Counted from the first letter of the stretch, positions 53,694 through 61,231 are shown. The stretch is DNA of 64,000 nt from Burkholderiales bacterium (GCA_003963005.1 RXJW01000112.1:1-64000); one strand, 5' to 3'. The notes: a model not told the origin generated them from the sequence alone. Made by a program: numbers and translations.

Positions 53694-54662
53694 TTATTGA
53701 TCGAGGGCGCCGCCGCAGCTGGAACCTTGCCCGGCTGTGCAGCCGAAGCAGTGGTCGGCGACGCGGACCGGCGAGGCTTCTAGTGCCGCTGCGGTGATTT
53801 CCGTGATGTGCGCACGACGGCCGCCCGAGCTCTGGAGCCCGAGCCCGAGCTGCTGATTGAAGTCGCAGTCGTAGAGGTAGCCCTGCCAATCCACGCTGAG
53901 CAGGCTGCGGCACATCACCTGTTCGAGATTGGCCGCACGATGGGCCTCCCGCAACAGGGTCATGTAGGTGTTGAACTGGCCCTTGGAAACCAGCATCGAG
54001 CCGAATCGCTGAATGGGCATGTTGGCCAGGGTGAACAGGCTGTTGAAGCGCACCCCGAACTTTTCATCCAGGTGCCGCTTGTAGTCGCGCTCAAGTGGTC
54101 CCTGGGCGGGGGGGAGTACGGGGCCCTGCGGGTTGTAGACGAGGTTGAGCACGAGGCCGCTGCCCGGCGCGCCATACCCTAGGTCGTTCAGGCGCTTCAA
54201 CGCTCGCATGCTGGCGTCGAAGACCCCCTTGCCCCGCTGCCGGTCCACGTTGTCCTCGAGGTAGCACGGCAAGGAAGCGACGACCTCCACATGATGTGCG
54301 GCCAGGAATTCCGTGAGATCCTCATGCCCCGGTTCTTCAAGAATCGTCAGGTTGCAGCGATCGATCACCTTCAGGCCTCGTGCACGAGCGGCAATGACCA
54401 ATTGACGGAAGTGTGGGTTGAGCTCCGGCGCACCGCCAGTCAAGTCCAGGCTTTGGATGGATGCATTGGCATCCATGAAGTCGATTACCGCGTCGACGGT
54501 TTCACGCGACATCTCTTCCGTCCGGTTCGGGCCGGCACCCACGTGGCAGTGAACGCAGGACTGATTGCACCGATATCCCAGGTTGACCTGCAAGGTACTG
54601 ATCACCTGGCGGGCCAGCGGAGGGAAATCGGTCTTGGCCAGCAGCGGCAGAGTGGCGTGCAT
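53694..54662 (-). CDS. arsS: ArsS arsenosugar-biosynthesis radical SAM protein
   Basis: 322 residues. The radical-SAM cluster is RCNQSCVHCHVGAG (C-x3-C-x2-C), with LDLTGGAPELN as the SAM-binding GGE-like motif. The C-terminal Cys-rich part (CRSLLSVDWQGYLYDCDFNQ; HCFGCTAGQGSSCGG) is diagnostic of ArsS; the site that is Sec in some relatives is Cys here. It transfers a 5'-deoxyadenosyl group to dimethylarsinous acid, the committed arsenosugar step. First gene of the operon, behind an ECF-type motif, divergent from the sigma operon. Confidence 0.93.
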   Translation of the reverse strand: MHATLPLLAKTDFPPLARQVISTLQVNLGYRCNQSCVHCHVGAGPNRTEEMSRETVDAVIDFMDANASIQSLDLTGGAPELNPHFRQLVIAARARGLKVIDRCNLTILEEPGHEDLTEFLAAHHVEVVASLPCYLEDNVDRQRGKGVFDASMRALKRLNDLGYGAPGSGLVLNLVYNPQGPVLPPAQGPLERDYKRHLDEKFGVRFNSLFTLANMPIQRFGSMLVSKGQFNTYMTLLREAHRAANLEQVMCRSLLSVDWQGYLYDCDFNQQLGLGLQSSGGRRAHITEITAAALEASPVRVADHCFGCTAGQGSSCGGALDQ

Positions 54663-54692
54663 GCGTGAGCTTTCGGTGGGCGATGACGCTTG

Positions 54693-54718
54693 GACGACGG
54701 CGGAGCCTGTTTCTTACA
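54693..54718 (-). promoter_or_regulatory. ECF-type promoter motif for the arsS operon
   Basis: On the minus strand TGTAAG (54713-54718), 16 bases, CGTC (54693-54696), extended as TGTAAGAA-N14-CGTCC; it ends 30 bases before the arsS ATG. Confidence 0.7.
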
Positions 54719-54725
54719 GAGCGTC

Positions 54726-54751
54726 TGTAAGGAAAAGGAGTTCGATCCGTC
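54726..54751 (+). promoter_or_regulatory. ECF-type promoter motif for the sigma-factor operon
   Basis: TGTAAG (54726-54731), 16 bases, CGTC (54748-54751), 78 bases before the receiver-like gene. Back to back with the arsS motif, 7 bases apart, so the sigma factor of this operon probably controls itself and arsS. Confidence 0.68.
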
Positions 54752-54829
54752 AACAGGCAGGTAGGACGCCGGTCGTGGCATTTCGCCATGAGACAAGCGC
54801 CCAGAACCGAACCGAATCGAAGCCGAGCC

Positions 54830-55291
54830 ATGACACCCCTGCGACGCGTACTTCTCGCCCGCCCGCACGCATTCATCGTCAATGAAATGCGTCCCTTCCT
54901 GGTCACGGCCGGCTTCGCACCCGTGCGGATCGACGGCCTGCACCAGCTCGACCAAGAGATCCGAACGCCGGCTCAAGGTGCCATCATTTCGACTGCAGTC
55001 ACGTCTTCTTTGGGGGCCGACGCCGCCACAGTCTTCCGCAAGATCCGCGAGTCGAACGCCAGCCTTCCCGTGGTTTTTGCAGGCATGGCGGACCTCGCCA
55101 CCATGGAAGCGGTGGTGATGCGAGCCGTCAGGGATTTGCAGCCCGAAGCCAGGGCAGTTGGACCTGCAGGTTTTCGACTCGCCCGGCCTCAGGACCGAGC
55201 TTCGACGTTCCTGATCCTGCGCAAGGAGGACTTGCAGCAGGGTGCAATGCAAGAGGCTGCGATCTCGGCGATCCGCATGCTGTTCTCATGA
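54830..55291 (+). CDS. Receiver-like protein of the sigma operon
   Basis: 153 residues from ATG 54830; an upstream ATG 54788 is possible. Strand/helix pattern RRVLLARPHAFIVNEMRPFL ... GAIISTAVTSSLG ... SLPVVFAGMADLATMEAVV resembles a response-regulator receiver fold, but the acidic pocket is missing (Arg/Pro where Asp-Asp would be). Possibly a pseudo-receiver that binds a small ligand or partner. First gene of the operon with nrtS, sigma and anti-sigma; role unknown. Confidence 0.65.
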   Translation: MTPLRRVLLARPHAFIVNEMRPFLVTAGFAPVRIDGLHQLDQEIRTPAQGAIISTAVTSSLGADAATVFRKIRESNASLPVVFAGMADLATMEAVVMRAVRDLQPEARAVGPAGFRLARPQDRASTFLILRKEDLQQGAMQEAAISAIRMLFS

Positions 55292-55325
55292 AGTTGCGCC
55301 TTGCCCGAGCGCGGAAACGGCCACC

Positions 55326-55556
55326 ATGAACCTGCGGGCGGTACTCAAGCTGATGGTCAGCGGACGCATCGCCCGGCCGGCGCTGAAGGTAGCGCTGGTG
55401 GTTGGGACGGTGCTGAACGTCATCAACAATGGTGGGCGGATCATGGCCGGACAGGCCGTCGATCCGTGGCATCTGGTGTTGAACTACCTGGTGCCGTTCT
55501 GCGTCTCTGCTTACAGCGCGGCGCGCAACGAGGCCGCAAGGGAACGAGGTGATTGA
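55326..55556 (+). CDS. NrtS-like small membrane protein
   Basis: 76 residues from ATG 55326. Two hydrophobic helices (ARPALKVALVVGTVLNVINN and DPWHLVLNYLVPFCVSAYSA) with the NGGRIMAGQ loop match the nitrate/nitrite transporter NrtS family, members of which are often beside ECF sigma genes. The start of the sigma gene follows after 3 bases. Substrate in this context is unclear. Confidence 0.7.
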   Translation: MNLRAVLKLMVSGRIARPALKVALVVGTVLNVINNGGRIMAGQAVDPWHLVLNYLVPFCVSAYSAARNEAARERGD

Positions 55557-55559
55557 TCA

Positions 55560-56192
55560 ATGAGCCGTGCCACGGATCCTCTCCGCAATGACACGCCTGA
55601 TGCCGCCGTCCAGGCGATCAGTGCAGAAGCGTTAATTGCGCTCAGAGCGGACATGCTGAAGTTCGCCAGGCTTCAGGTTCGTAACGCCGAGACGGCGGAG
55701 GACCTGGTGCAGGAATCCATTGAAGCCGCCCTCAAGCAGTCATCCACCTTTGCAGGACGTTCAACCCTCAAGACTTGGGTGTTTGCGATCCTGCGCAATC
55801 GCATCATTGACCATGTCCGCCAGGCGGGCCGCACTGTGCCAATCTCAAGCTTGCTTGAGGAAGATGACAGCTGGATCGAGCGGCAGGACGCGCTCTTCAG
55901 CGAGAAGGGGGCATGGCGCGAGTCAGCCAGGCCGAAGACCTGGCCGGCGCCGGAGGAGTCGATGGAGTCCAAGCAGTTCTGGCGGGTGTTCGAAGCCTGC
56001 CTTGATCACCTGCCGCCCAACACAGGACGCGTCTTCATGATGCGCGAGTTTCTCGGGTTTGACACCGAGGAGATCTGCGCGCAGTTGAGCATCACGTCAA
56101 CCAATCTGCACGTCATCCTGCATCGAGCTAGGCACAAATTGCGAGGTTGTATGGAAATGGGCTGGGGCCGTCCCGGGGAGACCGCATGCTGA
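55560..56192 (+). CDS. ECF-type RNA polymerase sigma factor (copy 2), probable regulon master
   Basis: 210 residues. Region 2: LQVRNAETAEDLVQESIEAA ... LKTWVFAILRNRIIDHVRQA. Region 4: GRVFMMREFLGFDTEEICAQ ... LHVILHRARHKLR. Close paralogue of the sigma at 16340-16963. Its operon starts with a TGTAAG-N16-CGTC motif also found before arsS, MTAP and bufA1, so it is the best candidate to read that motif. It overlaps the zinc-finger anti-sigma gene by 7 bases. Signal unknown; arsenic, copper or thiol stress are plausible. Confidence 0.9.
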   Translation: MSRATDPLRNDTPDAAVQAISAEALIALRADMLKFARLQVRNAETAEDLVQESIEAALKQSSTFAGRSTLKTWVFAILRNRIIDHVRQAGRTVPISSLLEEDDSWIERQDALFSEKGAWRESARPKTWPAPEESMESKQFWRVFEACLDHLPPNTGRVFMMREFLGFDTEEICAQLSITSTNLHVILHRARHKLRGCMEMGWGRPGETAC

Positions 56193-56404
56193 GCTGCAAG
56201 GAGGTGACCGAAATCTGCTCCCTGGAAATGGAAGAGCCGATTTCATTCGGGCAGCGACTTGGCCTGGGCGCTCATCTGATGATGTGCTCCGGTTGCACAA
56301 ACTATCGTCGGCACTTGCGCGTCATTCGTCAGGCCATGCAAACCTACGCAGAGGGGCGCGCCGTGACGGACGATCCGTCAAAGGGCGAGCGCGGTCCGAT
56401 ATAG
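56186..56404 (+). CDS. Zinc-finger anti-sigma factor (zf-HC2 type)
   Basis: 72 residues from ATG 56186, inside the end of the sigma gene. HLMMCSGCTNYRRHLRVI holds the H-x3-C-x2-C zinc site; an upstream Cys (LSCKEV) probably completes it. Soluble, no membrane helix. Presumed to hold the sigma factor inactive until zinc or thiol ligands are disturbed. Confidence 0.85.
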   Translation: MLSCKEVTEICSLEMEEPISFGQRLGLGAHLMMCSGCTNYRRHLRVIRQAMQTYAEGRAVTDDPSKGERGPI

Positions 56405-56512
56405 GACCCAAACTTTCCTCCAGGCGACGGAGCTCGAACCACGCACAGCCACCGCGTACGGATGGTGCTTCTCATGGGCGCAGGGTGGTCGGATTCATAT
56501 TGGCCCGGCCTG

Positions 56513-56633
56513 CTAAAGTATCGCAGAGGCCAGCGCTGCTGGCCTCCCTGCTAAACCTCCCTGAGCAGGAGCTCCGGCGTGATGACACCGACGAAGCTTT
56601 ACGGCCCCGGCTTCGCCCGGGGCCTCGTTTTTT
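56513..56633 (+). terminator. Strong intrinsic terminator, possibly of a small structured RNA
   Basis: GGCCCCGG/CCGGGGCC with a 6-base loop at 56603-56624, followed by six T at 56628-56633. Upstream, GAGGCCAGC/GCTGGCCTC form a second perfect 9-bp hairpin with a 3-base loop in about 56525-56546. The first gene ends at 56404, so the unit could be the operon terminator plus a leader, or a separate ~120-base RNA. The rest of the 483-base gap (56405-56887) holds only the XRE operators. Confidence 0.6.
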
Positions 56634-56823
56634 CCATGCCGCATGTCCAGCAGGACTTTTCACGGCGAGTCGCCGGCACAAGTGGTGCTGACTCCTGATC
56701 GACCAGACGATCTATGTGTTGAGTCTCGCGCAGCCTGAATCAGTAGTGGCAGAGGGATGCTTTGCAGATTCGGCGTGGTCCATGTCGCCTGGAGTGGTAC
56801 TCGGGATGGGCACCGAGACAACG

Positions 56824-56850
56824 CACCTTATAAGGTGTAGTCCTTTAAGG
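56824..56850. promoter_or_regulatory. Candidate XRE operator
   Basis: Perfect palindrome CACCTTATAAGGTG (56824-56837) and the related CCTTTAAGG (56842-56850), about 17 bp apart centre to centre, 38-64 bases before the first XRE gene. Fits a dimeric self-regulating HTH protein. Confidence 0.55.
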
Positions 56851-56887
56851 TACGTGATGAGCCAATGCGGGCCGATTGACGCCCGCA

Positions 56888-57217
56888 ATGAGTTCCAAGG
56901 CTTCCGTTCCCAACTTCGGCAAGGCGCTGCGCGCCGTGAGGCTTGAGCGCGACCTCTCACAGGAAGACTTCTACGAGGTCTCCGGGCGGACGTACGTCAG
57001 CCGGCTCGAAAACAACGGCGCTGAGCCTTCGCTCAACAAAATTGTTCAGTTGGCCCAGGTCATGGGCACTCACCCGCTGACGCTGCTCACGCTGGCCTTC
57101 TGCAGCAAGGGGACGCCCGCCGAGGTCGAGCGGCTGCTCGACGGTGTGAAGGAAGAGATCGCCTCGTTCAAAGACCTGAGCTTGGGACGGCGTGACCGGC
57201 GCAGGCCTGGGCCATGA
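56888..57217 (+). CDS. XRE-family HTH regulator
   Basis: 109 residues from ATG 56888; a TTG at 56876 would add four. HTH of the XRE/Cro type: GKALRAVRLERDLSQEDFYE ... YVSRLENNGAEPSLNKIVQL, then a helical tail with a predicted coiled coil (EVERLLDGVKEEIASFKDL). The gene overlaps the next by 4 bases. Palindromes upstream suggest self-repression. Likely controls itself and the small HTH partner. Confidence 0.85.
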   Translation: MSSKASVPNFGKALRAVRLERDLSQEDFYEVSGRTYVSRLENNGAEPSLNKIVQLAQVMGTHPLTLLTLAFCSKGTPAEVERLLDGVKEEIASFKDLSLGRRDRRRPGP

Positions 57218-57462
57218 CCGCTCGTACTGGCCAGGGACTGGCCCACGCGGTGTTCCTTGACGAGCTGGTTCGACTTCGCATGCAGGCCGGTCTCACTCCG
57301 CAAGAGCTCGCTCGGCGCTTGGGCGTCAAGGCGTGTGTCGTGACGCGGGCCGAAGCGGGTATGCGGCGCGTCGGTGTCGTGGAACTGCAGCTCTGGGCTT
57401 TCACGTGCGGATCGACCCTGGAAGATTTCGGCCGGCGCCTGGACGCCCGAATTCCTCAATAG
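57214..57462 (+). CDS. Small XRE-like HTH protein
   Basis: 82 residues, start overlapping the previous stop (ATGA). LDELVRLRMQAGLTPQELAR ... RLGVKACVVTRAEAGMRRV is a compact HTH, with little else. Its end overlaps the convergent BPSL0761-type gene by 7 bases. Possibly an antitoxin-like or accessory regulator. Confidence 0.7.
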   Translation: MTARTGQGLAHAVFLDELVRLRMQAGLTPQELARRLGVKACVVTRAEAGMRRVGVVELQLWAFTCGSTLEDFGRRLDARIPQ

Positions 57463-57755
57463 AAATGCCGCAGTATCACCAGCAAGGTGTATCGGCGGCC
57501 TTCTGAGCAGGCCGAACTCACGCGCATACGCTGGAACAGGTCCCTGGCAGCCGCCAGAACATTGGCGTACTGAATCTGCAGCGACTCCAGGTCGTGGTCG
57601 CCACAGTCCCTGATCATGGCAAGCGCGGGGTAGCGGATGAGCAGCTCGGCCGACGCCTCGCGCCAGTTTTTGGGCAGTGCTACGTCGACTGACTGCTCCT
57701 CAAGCGCCTCCCGCCCCCAGATCAGGTTGCGCCGTCTCTCGTCTGGCGTTGTCAT
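57456..57755 (-). CDS. BPSL0761-family protein
   Basis: 99 residues. The start MTTPDERRRNLIWGREALEE and the pattern LIRYPALAMIRDCG match the BPSL0761-type family found in Burkholderiales islands. Function unknown. It follows the XRE gene at 57752 with a 4-base overlap, so both belong to one transcription unit. Confidence 0.75.
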   Translation of the reverse strand: MTTPDERRRNLIWGREALEEQSVDVALPKNWREASAELLIRYPALAMIRDCGDHDLESLQIQYANVLAAARDLFQRMRVSSACSEGRRYTLLVILRHFY

Positions 57756-58141
57756 CGCCGCACCTGTCGCTTGACGGGCTTCGCCTGCGCCGGCGTCGCC
57801 GTGGACTGGTCCATGGACAGGCCGGCCTGCACGAGTTGGCTCAACGGACTGCGCGCCAGCCGGTGGGGAGGCTTGGCCCGAAGTCGTATCGCCTCAAGAA
57901 GCCGCAGTTCGGCATCCAGCTCGTTGAGGAACTCCAGGAACTCGACACCCAGCGCGGCGAGCCACTGCCGCAGCTCGATGATGTGCAGGGTTGTTTGGCC
58001 GGATTCGACGTAGCTGACCCAGCCCTGGCTGCGGCCGAGCAATTTGCAAAGGTCGGCTTGCCGAAGCTGGCGGGACTCTCGCAGCTTGCGAAGCTTGTCC
58101 AGGAAGATTTTGTTGTGGCGACTGTGCAGGGCTTTGGACAT
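57752..58141 (-). CDS. XRE-family HTH regulator
   Basis: 129 residues. HTH: FLDKLRKLRESRQLRQADLC ... LLGRSQGWVSYVESGQTTLH, followed by a helical region and a basic tail. An inverted repeat 42-66 bases upstream (58183-58207) is the likely operator. Coupled to the BPSL0761-type gene. Confidence 0.85.
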   Translation of the reverse strand: MSKALHSRHNKIFLDKLRKLRESRQLRQADLCKLLGRSQGWVSYVESGQTTLHIIELRQWLAALGVEFLEFLNELDAELRLLEAIRLRAKPPHRLARSPLSQLVQAGLSMDQSTATPAQAKPVKRQVRR

Positions 58142-58182
58142 GGACGCGATGGTTCTCAGCCTCGCACCGTAGCTGAGCCGGC

Positions 58183-58207
58183 GCCATATCAGGAATTTTG
58201 ATATGGC
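58183..58207. promoter_or_regulatory. Candidate operator of the leftward XRE gene
   Basis: Perfect 9-bp inverted repeat GCCATATCA-N7-TGATATGGC, upstream of the XRE gene starting at 58141. Confidence 0.55.
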
Positions 58208-58282
58208 CAGGTAGGTCGAACAATTTATGGGAGTTCAACAATCCGGCCGCTGAACCTGTAGCTGTTCACGGCCTCGCACCCA

Positions 58283-58810
58283 ATGTTCGTGTCCCAGCCG
58301 CAATATGAATTTCCGTTTCCGCCGGCCCTGGAGCAACCCGGCTCCCAGCACTGGCGCATGGTCGAACTGACCTTGCATGCTCCTTGGTTCCTGCTGTCGG
58401 TGGAAGTCCTCGACGCTGAGATCCACGACTGCAGCATGACGCGCACCATCTGCATCGCCTGGGACTACGACCTGGCCGAAGTGCTTCGCGGACTCGATCC
58501 CGATCTCGTCCGGGGGATCGTCTGCATGATGCCGGCCTGGGCATCCCCCAACGGTCAATGGTCGTCGCGAGAGGTCCGCGAGGTTTGGATGTGCAGTTCT
58601 CCGGCCGGGCAGAGCGTGCTCCTGCTCGACACGGCCGGTCAGGAGTTCGACTGTGGGTTAGTGCCGGAGCACGTGGAGCCGACGACGAAGGATCTTTTGC
58701 TGCGTGTCTCGCCCGCCAAGCCTGGGCGCCAGCCGCACAGCCGGCGCAAGACACCGCCTGCGGGAAACCGCCGCACTCGTCGGGCCAGCGCGCGCAAGGA
58801 CGCCACATGA
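58283..58810 (+). CDS. Hypothetical protein with basic tail
   Basis: 175 residues from ATG 58283. The first ~135 residues have a soluble beta/alpha pattern (WFLLSVEVLDAEIHDCSMTR, VRGIVCMMPAWASPNGQW). The last ~35 are very basic (RQPHSRRKTPPAGNRRTRRA), which may bind nucleic acid. No family recognised. Stop overlaps the next start (ATGA). It belongs to a run of small island genes. Confidence 0.6.
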   Translation: MFVSQPQYEFPFPPALEQPGSQHWRMVELTLHAPWFLLSVEVLDAEIHDCSMTRTICIAWDYDLAEVLRGLDPDLVRGIVCMMPAWASPNGQWSSREVREVWMCSSPAGQSVLLLDTAGQEFDCGLVPEHVEPTTKDLLLRVSPAKPGRQPHSRRKTPPAGNRRTRRASARKDAT

Positions 58811-59181
58811 GCGAAAGCGAGCCGGGGGCTCCCGCCGTTGCCTTCTTCAATCTGAGGGATGGGCCGGCGGTCGACGCACAGCCGCGCATGGAGGTGCATT
58901 CCTGGCGGTTGATCCGGGCGCCAGCCGGAACCCTGCACCTGGTGACCCTCAGGGACCTTACCGAAGAGCGCGGTACCGTTCGCGTCACCTCGGCGATAAC
59001 GGCCGTCGACCTGGAAGCCGGAATCGTGACCACCTCATCGGGTCGACAGTACGCGCTGATGCGGCCGGCCGAGGAGCGAGAGTTCGAGCGCGAGCTGCTA
59101 CAGGGCGGGGCTGTCAGGTTGGGCCTGGGCGACGCCGTCGACGTCAGCGTGCTCGCCTGGGATCAGGTCGAAATCTGCTGA
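58807..59181 (+). CDS. Hypothetical soluble protein
   Basis: 124 residues from ATG 58807. Mostly beta-rich: MEVHSWRLIRAPAGTLHLVT, GTVRVTSAITAVDLEAGIVT, then an acidic helix and AVDVSVLAWDQVEIC. I do not recognise a family. Its stop forms TGATG with a possible start at 59181, which is out of frame with the following ORF (see the repeat at 59187-59217). Confidence 0.6.
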   Translation: MSESEPGAPAVAFFNLRDGPAVDAQPRMEVHSWRLIRAPAGTLHLVTLRDLTEERGTVRVTSAITAVDLEAGIVTTSSGRQYALMRPAEEREFERELLQGGAVRLGLGDAVDVSVLAWDQVEIC

Positions 59182-59186
59182 TGTCG

Positions 59187-59217
59187 AGTTGCGACTTCGA
59201 CGTTCAGTTGCGACTTC
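59187..59217 (+). repeat. 19-bp offset direct repeat, probable frameshifting duplication
   Basis: AGTTGCGACTTC occurs at 59187-59198 and 59206-59217, 19 bases apart. Removing one 19-base unit would put the coupled ATG at 59181 in frame with the ORF that is now open only from 59299. Confidence 0.7.
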
Positions 59218-59298
59218 AACAAGAAACACCAATGGCCCTTTCCGGCCAGCGTCGCTGCCTTCAACCTTGGCAGCGAAATCCCCGCATTCACCCGCGTC

Positions 59299-59592
59299 AT
59301 GACGCATCTGCTGCCGGTGCCGCTGCGCGAACTCGCCCTCAGCCGTGTCCATGTGCTGACGCTGTCGCCGGACCGCGACCGCGTCTGGGTCGAGCAGTTC
59401 GACACGTCCTGGTCGGCTGGCGAGACGCGTTGGCCCGGTCGGCTGTGGCCTGAGCCTGAGCCGGTGCTCCAGCTTGAGCGGTGCGAGCGCTTGAGGGGCG
59501 AAGAGCTGGCGGCCCTGGTGGCAGTGTCACGCCTTCCGGACGCGCGGCCGGAGTTCAAGCGATCGATCTGGACATGGGCCTGGGCTCGTTGA
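59299..59592 (+). pseudogene. Probable frameshifted hypothetical gene (3' part)
   Basis: The open frame from ATG 59299 codes 97 residues (MTHLLPVPLRELALSRVHVL ...). The same frame is open and protein-like further upstream (WPFPASVAAFNLGSEIPAF), but has no start codon. The TGATG-coupled ATG 59181 is out of frame because of a 19-base duplication. Deleting it gives MSSCDFNKKHQW running into the ORF. So the gene was probably about 130 residues and is now frameshifted, or uses the internal ATG. Function unknown. Confidence 0.5.
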
Positions 59593-59608
59593 GCCTCCCG
59601 GCTAGGCC

Positions 59609-60187
59609 TCATGCAAGTGGCAGACCGCTGCCCCGAGCAACAGTTGCCACAACGCGGTGCAGGTTGCCAGTCTCAGGGTCGATCAGGCGCTGGCGCCAGC
59701 GGGCGCGAATGGCTGGGAGGACGTGCTCGAAGAGCGCGTAGCAGATGCCGGCGTAGCGCTGCGCCGACAGGTAGGCGATGCCGTCGTAGCCAGCTGAAGC
59801 GGCGCGGGCGGCCAGGCCCTGGGTCGGGCCGAAACGGGTCGACTGCAGCGCCGGGTAATCGGCCGCATGCGGCGTCATGTCGAGCAAGGTTATGCCGTCG
59901 GCCACTCCGGCACAGAGCAGCTCGCCGCGGCGCAGGCGGTCCAGCGAAAGAAGTGTCTGCTCGCGGCGCCCGAACGCCTCGTAGCCGGCTGTCTCTGGCG
60001 AGTCGGCGAAGTAGGCGACGCGCTGGTCCGGCAGACAGAAGCGGCCGCTCAGCGCGCCTGGCAGCGAGACGCGGAGGGGGCCGACGGCGCGGTTGCCGGG
60101 ACGTGAGCGCACCGGCTGGATCCTGAAGAGATGTCGGTCTGGCGTCAGACGATACGGTGGGAGTTCATCAAAGTCTTGGAAGTTCAT
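59609..60187 (-). CDS. RES-domain toxin (NAD+ phosphorylase type)
   Basis: 192 residues. RES family layout: LFRIQPVRSRPGNR at the start, VAYFADSPETAGYEAFGRRE (conserved Glu), LDMTP, and GYDGIAYLSAQRYAGICYAL. RES toxins such as MbcT degrade NAD+ and are neutralised by Xre/MbcA-type antitoxins. The antitoxin gene lies 9 bases upstream, and a further gene (60693-61199) begins the operon. Some of these systems are metabolic regulators. Confidence 0.85.
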   Translation of the reverse strand: MNFQDFDELPPYRLTPDRHLFRIQPVRSRPGNRAVGPLRVSLPGALSGRFCLPDQRVAYFADSPETAGYEAFGRREQTLLSLDRLRRGELLCAGVADGITLLDMTPHAADYPALQSTRFGPTQGLAARAASAGYDGIAYLSAQRYAGICYALFEHVLPAIRARWRQRLIDPETGNLHRVVATVARGSGLPLA

Positions 60188-60196
60188 CTTGGAGGG

Positions 60197-60655
60197 TCAG
60201 AGACCCTCCGCGCTGGCCAACGCCAACACCCGATCTGCTTGGCCCTGTTCAAGAGCCTGGCGGGGGGGAACTCCACCAAGGCCGCCGTGCGGGGTCTCCA
60301 GAAATGCCAGCAGGGTCCAGCCATCGAGGGTGCCCAACGCCTTGGACAGCTTGGGGATCACGTCCCACAGCATCGGCTCGAACTGCCATGCCGGCAGCCG
60401 AAAGCCGCGCTGCATGCGTGGCACGCCGATGGCGCGTCCCTTGGCAATCCAGGCGTTGATCGTCACTCGAGTAGTCCCGGCCAGCTTGGCCGCTTGATCG
60501 GTGTTCACCATGTCGGAGGCCTCGAGGCGCGCGTTGCGCGCGGCCAGACTGCTGCGCAGCAGTGCTTGGGTTTCAGAGGCCGAGACATAGGGTGTTGCTT
60601 GCTCGCCGGGCGCCTCATCGGGGCGCCGCGCGGAGGTGGTTGAGGGATAAATCAT
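60197..60655 (-). CDS. Xre/MbcA/ParS-type antitoxin
   Basis: 152 residues from ATG 60655; longer upstream reading is unlikely. N-terminal HTH: DMVNTDQAAKLAGTTRVTIN. C-terminal toxin-binding MbcA/ParS domain: GFRLPAWQFEP, LDGWTLLAFLETPHGGLGGV, PRQALEQGQADRVLAL. It binds the RES toxin and probably represses the operon. Confidence 0.88.
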   Translation of the reverse strand: MIYPSTTSARRPDEAPGEQATPYVSASETQALLRSSLAARNARLEASDMVNTDQAAKLAGTTRVTINAWIAKGRAIGVPRMQRGFRLPAWQFEPMLWDVIPKLSKALGTLDGWTLLAFLETPHGGLGGVPPRQALEQGQADRVLALASAEGL

Positions 60656-60692
60656 CGTGAAGTCGCGCAATGCGCACCAATTGAGAGAACCC

Positions 60693-61199
60693 TCATGGGA
60701 GATTCCGCCCATCGACCTTCGCGGCGCTGAAAAAGCCGAGGGCCCGGCGGACCAGCGTGATGCCACGGACCCGCCTTGGCGGCCTCAACCTCACGGATCG
60801 GCAGAACGTGTCCAGCAGGCTGATGAGGTTGCGCAGGCGCAACCGTCGGCTCAGCAAGAAGCGCCGGCAGTTGTTCAACAACTCCAGCGTGGCGGTCCGG
60901 TAGGCAGCCAGCCAGCGCTGCTGTTCCAGGGCAGCGCTGATCTCGTTTAGGAAGTGGGGCGGCAGCGAGACTGCCGCCGCCTTGATGCGCTGCACCTCGC
61001 GCAGCACTTCCAGCATCGTGTCGTCGAGGCCCAGTCCGCGCATCTCGCGGGCATGGCGAACCACCTCGTTCCAGCCGGCAGCGCCAGCGAGCCGCTCGCG
61101 CTCGGACAGGCCGTACCGGCGCAGTTGGCGCATCTCCGCCATGACTGAGTCCAGTCCGGCGTCATGCGCTGCAAGCAGGTGAAGGGTGTCCCAGGTCAA
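60693..61199 (-). CDS. Hypothetical helical protein, first gene of the toxin-antitoxin operon
   Basis: 168 residues from TTG 61199; ATG 61142 is a shorter alternative. Almost all helix-forming, with Arg and Leu-rich stretches (LRRYGLSERERLAGAAGW; RTATLELLNNCRRFLLSRRL). A sigma-70-like promoter lies just upstream, and the antitoxin gene starts 37 bases downstream. I do not recognise a family; a third component of the RES system is possible. Confidence 0.5.
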   Translation of the reverse strand: MTWDTLHLLAAHDAGLDSVMAEMRQLRRYGLSERERLAGAAGWNEVVRHAREMRGLGLDDTMLEVLREVQRIKAAAVSLPPHFLNEISAALEQQRWLAAYRTATLELLNNCRRFLLSRRLRLRNLISLLDTFCRSVRLRPPRRVRGITLVRRALGFFSAAKVDGRNLP

Positions 61200-61231
61200 A
61201 ACGGATAACTCAGAAAAGTTCGTTAAGTTGG

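Noticed and set aside
52783..53700. Rightward frame opposite the PhnD-like gene
   Set aside because: Shadow of a well-supported binding-protein gene; no independent start signal or family.
53694..54662. ArsS as a selenoprotein
   Set aside because: No in-frame TGA is present; the diagnostic C-terminal positions are Cys codons, so no SECIS element is needed.
56513..56633. Fluoride-type riboswitch
   Set aside because: A TGATGACACC stretch resembles the end of that motif, but the conserved 5' part is absent and no fluoride exporter gene follows.
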